A stretch of 64,000 nt of DNA from contig NZ_FKBS01000013.1 in assembly GCF_900078315.1 (NCBI RefSeq), positions 91,982 through 155,981 on the forward strand, read 5' to 3'. Every line of letters begins with the position of its first letter. Within the stretch, counting starts at the first letter, position 1. A program made the translations under genes and the position numbers. Origin of the DNA: Bordetella ansorpii. GTDB taxonomy: Bacteria; Pseudomonadota; Gammaproteobacteria; Burkholderiales; Burkholderiaceae_B. The notes beneath the pieces were generated by a model. That model was not told the DNA's origin and ran no database searches. It was given only the letters and a program-made list of their open reading frames with translations. Positions 57,755 through 64,000 of the stretch are shown one piece after another.

Positions 57755-58077
57755 TGCGTTGGCTGCTGGCCGCCGCGCTGCTCGCCTGGTCGGCGGTCGC
57801 CGCCGCCGACCTGCCGACCTTCACACTGACGTTCAAGCCCGATGGCACGTTCGAGCCCGAGCGCCTCGAAGTGCCGGCGGGCCGTTTCAAGATCGAACTC
57901 ATCAACGAAAGCAACGAGCCCGTCGAGTTCGAGAGTCTTCCGCTGCGCAAGGAAAAAGTGCTGGGCCCCGGGGTCAAGTCCTTCGTGGTGATCACCATCT
58001 CGCGTCCCGGCGAGTATCCCTTCTTCGACGATTTCCATCAGCAGGTGCGCGGCACGCTGGTGGTCAAGCCCGAGTAG
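57754..58077 (+). CDS. ftrB: Cupredoxin-like periplasmic protein FtrB
   Basis: A 107-residue periplasmic protein with a signal peptide (about 1-20, WSAVAAA) and a cupredoxin-like fold (FKIELINESNEPVEFES, then PGEYPFFDDFHQQVRGTLVV). In Bordetella FtrABCD it is thought to help oxidise ferrous iron before FtrC transport. The ATG overlaps the ftrA stop codon, so translation is coupled. Confidence 0.9.
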   Translation: MRWLLAAALLAWSAVAAADLPTFTLTFKPDGTFEPERLEVPAGRFKIELINESNEPVEFESLPLRKEKVLGPGVKSFVVITISRPGEYPFFDDFHQQVRGTLVVKPE

Positions 58078-58101
58078 CGGCAACACAGGGCTGTACGGAA
58101 T

Positions 58102-58947
58102 ATGGAACAGGTTCTCTTCATCGTATGGCGCGAAAGCGTCGAGGCATTGCTCGTGGTGGGCATCCTCTATTCGTGGCTGCGGGCCTCGCCCGAAGGCCGC
58201 CGCGGCATGCCCTATCTCTGGGGCGGCGTGGCCGCCGGCCTGGGATTGGCCCTGGCCCTGGCGCTGGTGCTGCTGGGCGTGTCGTCCTGGCTCAGCGACG
58301 AGGGGCAGGAATGGTTCATGAGCGGCATGTCGCTGGTGGCGTGCGCGCTGGTGGTGCAGATGGTCGTGTGGATGAAACGACATGGCCGCACGCTGAAAGG
58401 CGAGCTGGAAGGCGGCGCGCGCCAGTCCGTGGCGCAGGACAACTGGTGGGGCCTGCTGGTGCTGGTGATGATCGCCGTGGCGCGCGAAGGCAGCGAGACG
58501 GTCGTGTTCCTGTACGGCACGGTGTCGGCGGCGCAGGGCGAGTCGCCCTGGATGCTGGCGCTGGCCGGCGTGGCCGGCCTGGGCATTGCCTTCCTGACGT
58601 TCTGGCTGCTGCAACTGGGCGGCAAGCTCATCACGTGGCGGCGTTTCTTCAAGCTGACCGAGATCCTGCTGCTGCTGCTGGCCGGCGCGCTCTTGATCGG
58701 CGGGCTGGACCGCCTGATTTCGCTGGGCGTGGTGCCGGCTATCGTCGATCCGATCTGGGACAGTTCCTGGTTGCTGGACGACAGCAGCGGCATCGGCAAG
58801 GTCCTGGCCGACTTCGCGGGTTATCGCGCCTATCCCGCGCTGGTCTCCATACTGGCCTGGCTGGCCTACTGGGCAGTGGTATGGGCGCTGTTGCGCCGCG
58901 CCAACCGTCAGGCGGCCGTTGCACCGGCCCGCCCGGCGGTGCAATAA
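58102..58947 (+). CDS. ftrC: Ftr1-type iron permease FtrC
   Basis: Inner-membrane iron permease of 281 residues with about seven hydrophobic segments. It has two RExxE motifs characteristic of Ftr1/EfeU: RESVE in VWRESVEALLVVG and REGSE in VAREGSETVVFLYG. These bind iron during transport. It is the third gene of ftrABCD, 24 bp after ftrB. Confidence 0.94.
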   Translation: MEQVLFIVWRESVEALLVVGILYSWLRASPEGRRGMPYLWGGVAAGLGLALALALVLLGVSSWLSDEGQEWFMSGMSLVACALVVQMVVWMKRHGRTLKGELEGGARQSVAQDNWWGLLVLVMIAVAREGSETVVFLYGTVSAAQGESPWMLALAGVAGLGIAFLTFWLLQLGGKLITWRRFFKLTEILLLLLAGALLIGGLDRLISLGVVPAIVDPIWDSSWLLDDSSGIGKVLADFAGYRAYPALVSILAWLAYWAVVWALLRRANRQAAVAPARPAVQ

Positions 58948-58994
58948 ACTTCACGGCTTGAACGCGCGCCCCCGGGCGCGCAAGGTTTGAATAC

Positions 58995-60374
58995 ATGGCT
59001 GCCGCACTCGGACGGGCAACCGTCCGCATCGCCGATTTTCTCCGTGACCATGCCCCGTTGCTGCGCAAGCTGCAATGGGGCATTGTCGCCATCTACGCCT
59101 TCCTGTTGATCGTGCCGCCGATGTTGCCGCTGCCGGACAATGCGGCGTCGGTCTTCAACAATCTGACGGTGGTCGCGCAGTTCGCCTTCTGGGGCGTCTG
59201 GTGGCCGTTCGTGCTGGTGTCCATGCCCATCCTGGGCCGCGCCTGGTGCGGCTGGCTCTGTCCCGAGGGCATGCTGACCGAGTGGGCCAGCGAGCGCGGG
59301 CAGGGCCATGCCATCCCGAAGTGGATGCGTTGGGGCGGCTGGCCCTTCATGGCTTTCGTCATCACCACCGTCTATGGCCAACTGGTCAGTGTCTACCAGT
59401 ATCCGCTGGCGGTACTGGCGGTGCTGGGCGGCTCGACCGTGGCCGCGATGATCGTCGGCTGGCGCTATGGCCGCAGCAAGCGCGTCTGGTGCAAGTACCT
59501 GTGCCCGGTCAACGGCGTGTTCACGTTGCTGGCCAAGCTGGCGCCCTGGCATTTCAAGGTGAACGAAGAGGCATGGCGCCATCCGGTCATCCGCATCGAG
59601 CCCGTGAACTGCGCGCCGCTGGTGCCGTTGCGCCACATGAAGGGCGCGGGCGATTGCCACGTCTGTGGACGCTGCAGCGGTTATCGCGGCGCCATTGCAC
59701 TGACGCCGCGCTCGCCCGAGGAAGAGATCGTGCAGGTGGCCGACGGCGATCCGTGGCAGACCGTGCTGATCTGTTTCGGCATGATGGGCGTGGCCATGGG
59801 CGCGTTCCTCTGGAGCGCCAGCCCCTGGTACGTCACCTTGAAGCAGGCCGTGGCCACCTGGCTGGTCGAGCGCGACATCCTGTGGCCGCTGATGGACAAC
59901 GCGCCCTGGTACATCCTCACGCACTATCCCGAAGCCAACGACAGCTTCTCGTGGCTGGACGGCAGCGCCATCCTGGCGTTCTGCGTGGGCGCCGCGGCCG
60001 TGATCGGCGGCGCGTCGTTCCTGTCATTGTGGCTGGCCGACCGGCTGGCCCCGCTGAAGGATTCGGCCACCCGCTTCGGCGGCGTGCACAAGCTGGCGCA
60101 GGCGCTGATTCCGTCGGCCGGCATCGGCGTGTTCCTGGGCCTGTCGGCCACCACGATCACGCTGCTGCAGCATGAAGGCATGGGCACGCACTGGGTCGCG
60201 CCCGTGCGGTTCACGCTGCTGGCGCTGGCGGTGCTGTGGTCGCTGCGGCTGGGCTGGCGCGTGCTGGCGCGGCGTCCGGCAAGTCTTGCGCGCCGGGCGG
60301 CTGCCTGGGGGGCCTTCGCTGCCGGGATCGCGCCGTTCTGCTGGGCCTGGGTGCTGTTCTTCGCGCTCTGGTGA
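58995..60374 (+). CDS. ftrD: Polyferredoxin-like membrane protein FtrD
   Basis: A 459-residue membrane protein of the NapH/polyferredoxin type. It has cysteine motifs RAWCGWLCPEG, VWCKYLCPVNG and GDCHVCGRCSG between transmembrane helices. It is thought to accept the electron released when ferrous iron is oxidised by FtrAB and pass it to the membrane. It is the last gene of the operon, 47 bp after ftrC. Confidence 0.92.
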   Translation: MAAALGRATVRIADFLRDHAPLLRKLQWGIVAIYAFLLIVPPMLPLPDNAASVFNNLTVVAQFAFWGVWWPFVLVSMPILGRAWCGWLCPEGMLTEWASERGQGHAIPKWMRWGGWPFMAFVITTVYGQLVSVYQYPLAVLAVLGGSTVAAMIVGWRYGRSKRVWCKYLCPVNGVFTLLAKLAPWHFKVNEEAWRHPVIRIEPVNCAPLVPLRHMKGAGDCHVCGRCSGYRGAIALTPRSPEEEIVQVADGDPWQTVLICFGMMGVAMGAFLWSASPWYVTLKQAVATWLVERDILWPLMDNAPWYILTHYPEANDSFSWLDGSAILAFCVGAAAVIGGASFLSLWLADRLAPLKDSATRFGGVHKLAQALIPSAGIGVFLGLSATTITLLQHEGMGTHWVAPVRFTLLALAVLWSLRLGWRVLARRPASLARRAAAWGAFAAGIAPFCWAWVLFFALW

Positions 60375-60485
60375 TCCTGTCCGGGCCCGCCTGGCGGTCG
60401 GTTCGACCGACACAGATGAGCCCGCCCAGACCAGAACAGAGATGCGCTAAGGTGGCGGGCATTCGTCCCGCTCCGGAGCCATCGC

Positions 60486-61352
60486 ATGCCGTCCTATACC
60501 TATCATCTGGTCAACGTGTTCGCCGAAAGCACTTTCGGCGGCAACCCCCTGTGCGTGTTCGAGGATGCGCGCGGCATGGATGACGCGTTGATGCAAAGCC
60601 TGGCACTGCAGTTCAACCTGTCCGAAACCACGTTCATGCTGCCGTGCGACGCGGCCCATGCGCGCGTGCGGATCTTCACGCCGGGCTACGAGATGCGCTT
60701 TGCCGGCCATCCCACGCTGGGCACGGCGCACGTGGTCAGCCAGGTGCAGAACGCCGGCGACGCCCTGACGCTGGAAGTGAAGGCCGGGCTGGTGCCCGTG
60801 GTGGCGCAAGGCAATCTCTGGACCCTGACCGCCCCCACCGACGGCGCGCCGCGTACCGCGCGCGTGTCCGCATCGGCGGCCGACGTGGCGGCTTTGCTGG
60901 GCCTGTCGGCGGACGATCTGCTGGATGAACCGATGCGCGTGGACACGGGCAACGACCAGATGCTGGTGCCGCTGAAGAGTTTCGACGCCGTGCGCCGCGC
61001 CATGCCGGATGCCGGGCGCGCCGACTGGCCGACCAACAGCCTGGGACGCCGCACGGCTTATGTGTTCGCTTTCGGCGACCAGGCCGCCGATGGGCGCCAG
61101 ACCGTGCTGGCGCGGCATTTCTTCGTCAAGCCGGGCGGTGGCGTGGTCGAGGATCCGGCCACGGGATCGGCCTGCGCCAATCTGGGGGGCTGGCTGCTGA
61201 GCCATGACCACAAGCTGCCGGCGAGGCTGGTGGTCAGCCAGGGCGAACAGGTGGGACGGCCCAGCACGCTGTACCTGGACGTGACCGAGGACGGCAAGAT
61301 CAAGGTCGGCGGCCGGGTGATTCCGTTGGGGCGGGGCGAGGTGACGGTGTGA
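60486..61352 (+). CDS. PhzF-family isomerase-like protein
   Basis: A 288-residue protein with the duplicated diaminopimelate-epimerase-like fold of the PhzF family. The N-terminal FAESTFGGNPLCVFEDA and the FNLSETTFML segment carry the catalytic Glu. The second half has GGGVVEDPATGSACANLGGW. A GGAG site precedes the ATG. No phenazine genes accompany it, so it is more likely a generic isomerase of unknown substrate than a phenazine enzyme. Confidence 0.88.
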   Translation: MPSYTYHLVNVFAESTFGGNPLCVFEDARGMDDALMQSLALQFNLSETTFMLPCDAAHARVRIFTPGYEMRFAGHPTLGTAHVVSQVQNAGDALTLEVKAGLVPVVAQGNLWTLTAPTDGAPRTARVSASAADVAALLGLSADDLLDEPMRVDTGNDQMLVPLKSFDAVRRAMPDAGRADWPTNSLGRRTAYVFAFGDQAADGRQTVLARHFFVKPGGGVVEDPATGSACANLGGWLLSHDHKLPARLVVSQGEQVGRPSTLYLDVTEDGKIKVGGRVIPLGRGEVTV

Positions 61353-61456
61353 ACGCCAGGGCTTTGCTCGGACGGTGAGCCCGCCTCCGTTGTTGCTTGA
61401 CCTTCCCACCATGGCAAGCCTTATCGTCGCGCCCATCGATTCAACCGGAGAGGGCG

Positions 61457-63004
61457 ATGCATCGGCGAACATTCCTCGCGGCTCCCCTGGCGGCCCTGTT
61501 CACGCAGCGCGTACAGGCGCAGGGCATGGACAGGCATCAGGGGCAAGGCATGCAGCACGGCGGCCATGGCGGCATGAACCACGGCATGCCCATGGACACC
61601 GGCGCGATGCCGGCCGACGGCGCGCCGCGCAAGGTCGTCGACCTGCCGCAAGGCCAGCCGCTGCGCGAATTGCCCCGCCTGGCCAACGCCTCATCCGAAC
61701 CGGGCGTCTTCAAAGCCACGCTGACCGCCGCGCCCGCCATGGCGCATTTCGCGCCCGACCTGCCCACCCCGGTGCTGGCCTACAACGGCGCCAGTCCCGG
61801 TCCGCTGATCGAGGCCTACGAAGGCGACCGCATCGACATCACTTTCGCCAACCGCATTCCCGGCCAGGACAGCACCATCCATTGGCACGGCATGCCGGTG
61901 CCGTCCGACCAGGACGGCAACCCCATGGATGCCGTGGCGTCAGGAGGGGATCGTGCCTATCGCTTCACGCTGCCTGCGGATAGCGCGGCCTCGTACTGGT
62001 ATCACCCGCATCCGCATGGCCGCACGGCCGAGCAGGTCTATCGCGGCCTGGCCGGCGTGTTCCTGGTGCGCTCGCGCAAGGATCCGATTCCCGCCGAGTA
62101 CGGCGATACGGTGCTGATGTTCACCGACCTGCGCCTGGCCGAGGACGGCGCGCATGCGCCGCCGACCGACGCCGATGCGATGAACGGCCGCATCGGCGAC
62201 CACGTGCTGGTCAACGGCCAGAAGCAGCCGGTGATGGAGGCGGTGGCCGGCACGCGCCGCCGGCTGCGCCTGTTCAACGCCACCAATGCCCGCTACCTGC
62301 GCCTGGTCTTCGAGGGGGCCGCGATGACGCGGGTGGGCAGTGACGGCGGCTTGCTGGAAAAGCCGGTCGACGCTACCGAACTGCTGCTGGCGCCCGCCGA
62401 GCGCGCCGAGATCGTGGTGACCTTCCCGCATGCCGGCCAGGCCGCGTTGCGCACACTGGAATACGACTCGGGCTGGATGGGGCCGGACCGTCCGCAATCG
62501 GCCGGCCTGACCTTGCTGGACGTGCAGGTGGCCGCTGCCCTGGTCGCGCCGAAGGTGCCGCCGCTGCCGGCCACGCTGCGCGCCATCGCGCGGCTGGGCC
62601 AGCCGGTGGAGCGACGCCGCTTCGTCTTCACCGAGACCATGTCGCACGGGCCGCAGGGCATGGCGATGCACTTCCTGATCAACGGCGCCGCGTTCGACAT
62701 GAAGCGCGTGGACGTGACGATGCGGGCGGGGCAGGTGGAGCAATGGGAGATCGAGAACCAGGCCGACATGGATCATCCTTTCCATGTGCATGGCGTGCAG
62801 TTCCAGGTCACGGCGCGCCGCCGCGGCAACGGCGCATTCCAGCCCGAACCCTGGCTCGCGTGGAAGGACACGGTCAACGTGCCGCCCGGCGAGACGGTGC
62901 GCATCCTGCTGCGGCAGGACGCGCCGGGTCTGCGCATGTATCACTGCCACATCCTCGAACACGAGGACCAGGGCATGATGGGGATCGTGGAGGTCAAGCC
63001 GTAA
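61457..63004 (+). CDS. Periplasmic multicopper oxidase (CopA/CueO-like)
   Basis: A 515-residue multicopper oxidase. The N-terminal MHRRTFLAAP looks like a Tat signal. It is followed by a Met/His-rich segment (about 28-52, GMQHGGHGGMNHGMPMD) that may bind copper. The copper motifs are complete: STIHWHGMPV, YWYHPHPHG, DHPFHVHGVQF and YHCHILEHEDQGMM. It probably detoxifies Cu(I) or oxidises Fe(II) in the periplasm. ATG 61457 follows a GGAGAGGG site. Confidence 0.9.
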   Translation: MHRRTFLAAPLAALFTQRVQAQGMDRHQGQGMQHGGHGGMNHGMPMDTGAMPADGAPRKVVDLPQGQPLRELPRLANASSEPGVFKATLTAAPAMAHFAPDLPTPVLAYNGASPGPLIEAYEGDRIDITFANRIPGQDSTIHWHGMPVPSDQDGNPMDAVASGGDRAYRFTLPADSAASYWYHPHPHGRTAEQVYRGLAGVFLVRSRKDPIPAEYGDTVLMFTDLRLAEDGAHAPPTDADAMNGRIGDHVLVNGQKQPVMEAVAGTRRRLRLFNATNARYLRLVFEGAAMTRVGSDGGLLEKPVDATELLLAPAERAEIVVTFPHAGQAALRTLEYDSGWMGPDRPQSAGLTLLDVQVAAALVAPKVPPLPATLRAIARLGQPVERRRFVFTETMSHGPQGMAMHFLINGAAFDMKRVDVTMRAGQVEQWEIENQADMDHPFHVHGVQFQVTARRRGNGAFQPEPWLAWKDTVNVPPGETVRILLRQDAPGLRMYHCHILEHEDQGMMGIVEVKP

Positions 63005-63076
63005 CGGCATGGGCCGCGAGTCCGGCGGCTGGAGGAGGGCGATCCGTCCTTCAGGCGGGCGGGGACGCGCCCTATG

Positions 63077-63146
63077 GAAAACGCCCCTGATCAAGCCCTT
63101 TGATGCCGGACTGACGTCCGGATATCGAAGGCCCGTTCAGGGGCGT
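63077..63146 (-). terminator. Terminator of the BON-domain gene
   Basis: ACGCCCCTGA (63081-63090) pairs with TCAGGGGCGT (63137-63146). An inner CCGGAC/GTCCGG hairpin lies at 63106-63121. On the minus strand the stem is followed by TTTT. Confidence 0.75.
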
Positions 63147-63168
63147 CGCTGGAGACGACGTGCAGGCC

Positions 63169-63504
63169 TTACTTGGCCTTGCTCGGGTCCACCTTGATGT
63201 CGTTCTTGACCTGCTTGACGCCGTCTACACCGCGGGTCACGTCAGCCGCATGGTTGACCTGCTCGCTGGTGGCGACGCTGCCCGTCAGGGTGACGACACC
63301 GTCATTGGTTTCCACGGCGATGTCCAGGGCGCTCAATGCCTTGTCCGCCACGAACGCCGCGCGCACCTTGGTGCTGATCGTGGCGTCCGTCACGTATTCG
63401 CCAACGGATTGCTTGTCGCCTTTGCCCTCCGCCGCGAGGGCCGGCGCGGTTACCGCCACGCCGGCGCCGATCACGGCCGCGGCCATCCATTTACGGGTGA
63501 TCAT
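63169..63504 (-). CDS. BON-domain periplasmic protein (OsmY-like)
   Basis: A 111-residue protein with a signal peptide (about 1-25, ending PALAAEG). It has a single BON domain: SVGEYVTDATISTKVRAAFV, then IAVETNDGVVTLTGSVATSE and RGVDGVKQVKNDIKV. OsmY-type BON proteins help envelope integrity under osmotic stress. OsmY usually has two BON domains, so this is a short relative. It is grouped with DUF1328 and CsbD stress genes. Confidence 0.9.
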   Translation of the reverse strand: MITRKWMAAAVIGAGVAVTAPALAAEGKGDKQSVGEYVTDATISTKVRAAFVADKALSALDIAVETNDGVVTLTGSVATSEQVNHAADVTRGVDGVKQVKNDIKVDPSKAK

Positions 63505-63518
63505 GCCTGATACCTCCG

Positions 63519-63680
63519 TTATCGTCGGAACGCGCCGCCCAGGATGGACAGCAGGGCCAGGACCAGGAACACGAAGAACAGGATCTTGGCGATGCCCGCC
63601 GCGCCAGCGGCGATGCCGCCGAAACCCAGGACCGCCGCGATGATGGCGATGACGAAGAAGACTACCGCGTAATACAGCAT
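63519..63680 (-). CDS. DUF1328-family small membrane protein (YtjA-like)
   Basis: A 53-residue, strongly hydrophobic protein starting [20 protein letters not shown] and ending [13 protein letters not shown]. It has two transmembrane helices, as in DUF1328/YtjA proteins. AGGAGAAAC lies upstream of the ATG at 63680. It is 14 bp upstream of the BON gene on the same strand. DUF1328 genes are often found with CsbD and BON genes in stress-induced sets. Confidence 0.88.
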   Translation of the reverse strand: MLYYAVVFFVIAIIAAVLGFGGIAAGAAGIAKILFFVFLVLALLSILGGAFRR

Positions 63681-63727
63681 GGTGTTTCTCCTCTAGAGAC
63701 GAGATGCGGGAAGCGCAATGCGCCGGA

Positions 63728-63928
63728 TCAGGGGTTGCGGTCGAAGAACTCGCGCACTTCGCGCTGGGCGTCTTCGCGCGTCTTGCCGTAACGTTCCTGG
63801 ACCAGGCCGGCGAGCCGTTCGGCGTTGCCTTCGGTGCGGGTAAGTTCGTCGTCGGTCAGGTCACCCCAGGCCGCCTTGGCCTTGCCCTTGAGCTGCTTCC
63901 ATTTGCCAGCAACGATGTCGTTGTTCAT
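63728..63928 (-). CDS. CsbD-family stress protein
   Basis: A 66-residue, hydrophilic protein with the CsbD pattern: [35 protein letters not shown], and a C-terminal helical [19 protein letters not shown]. The ATG at 63928 is chosen over an upstream in-frame start because AGGAGAGG precedes it. CsbD-like proteins are general stress proteins of unknown mechanism. It is the first gene of the csbD-DUF1328-BON set. Confidence 0.9.
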   Translation of the reverse strand: MNNDIVAGKWKQLKGKAKAAWGDLTDDELTRTEGNAERLAGLVQERYGKTREDAQREVREFFDRNP

Positions 63929-64000
63929 GTCGTCCTCTCCTAGCAATTTGCGGCGGGTTTCCGATGGCCTTCGGAGCTTGCCGCCAAGGATATGAAAGCT

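Noticed and set aside
60486-61352. Phenazine biosynthesis gene cluster
   Set aside because: Only a generic PhzF-family protein is present; no other phz genes flank it.

Overview
This window reads as a contiguous piece of chromosome from a GC-rich betaproteobacterium of the family Alcaligenaceae, Bordetella- or Achromobacter-like. The basis is the gene content and order: mdh divergent from a GntR gene and sdhCDAB-sdhE-gltA, an odhAB-lpd-zapE block, a Bordetella-type ftrABCD ferrous-iron operon, phaC-phaB-phaR, and a prpB/prpC/acnD propionate locus. The genus cannot be fixed from the sequence alone. No rRNA, tRNA, CRISPR array, insertion sequence or prophage was seen.

Layout. Positions 1-6560 hold a methylcitrate (propionate) locus. 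acnD (cut by the left edge) and prpC lie on the minus strand, a divergent XRE-type short-chain acyl regulator follows, and prpB converges on it. Positions 6826-13935 are the TCA core: mdh on the minus strand, then gntR, sdhC, sdhD, sdhA, sdhB, sdhE and gltA on the plus strand, closed by a clear intrinsic terminator. Positions 14136-17288 hold a TonB-dependent siderophore receptor and its AraC-type regulator. Positions 17456-22403 carry an unknown membrane protein, a DUF2214-like protein, and a LysR gene divergent from a DSD1-type PLP enzyme plus an ornithine-cyclodeaminase-family reductase.

Positions 22476-23855 are a lower-GC island: a CdiA-CT-like RNase A toxin broken by one in-frame TAA, with its intact immunity gene. 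Then come a YfcF-like glutathione transferase, maeB, a ParE-type toxin-antitoxin pair, and a PDH E1 paralogue divergent from an Lrp regulator (mdeB/mdeR-like). Positions 31757-37456 are the 2-oxoglutarate dehydrogenase operon. Two inverted palindromic repeat elements lie between lpd and zapE. Positions 39199-41631 are a DUF3649/PepSY/DUF3325 iron-uptake accessory operon, followed by trpS with a C-terminal YegP-like extension.

Positions 43321-45967 encode a LapG/LapD pair in which LapG has lost its catalytic cysteine. After these come tex, a DinG-type helicase, bamD, rluD-pgeF, phaC-phaB-phaR, ftrABCD, a PhzF protein, a multicopper oxidase, and a small stress-protein group (BON, DUF1328, CsbD) at the right edge.

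How it works together. The window is dominated by central carbon metabolism: propionyl-CoA entry, succinate and 2-oxoglutarate oxidation, malate nodes and PHB storage. Three iron-acquisition modules are interspersed. Several regulators sit beside candidate operators: tandem TTTGC boxes at the prp divergent promoter, a nested TCTTAT palindrome between mdh and gntR, a TGCA-type palindrome at the Lrp gene, and CTGC-N3/4-GCAG sites upstream of phaC. The most unusual items are the degenerate LapG, the nonsense-interrupted RNase A-like toxin with a live-looking immunity gene, and the pair of palindromes whose cores are identical but whose outer stems differ.
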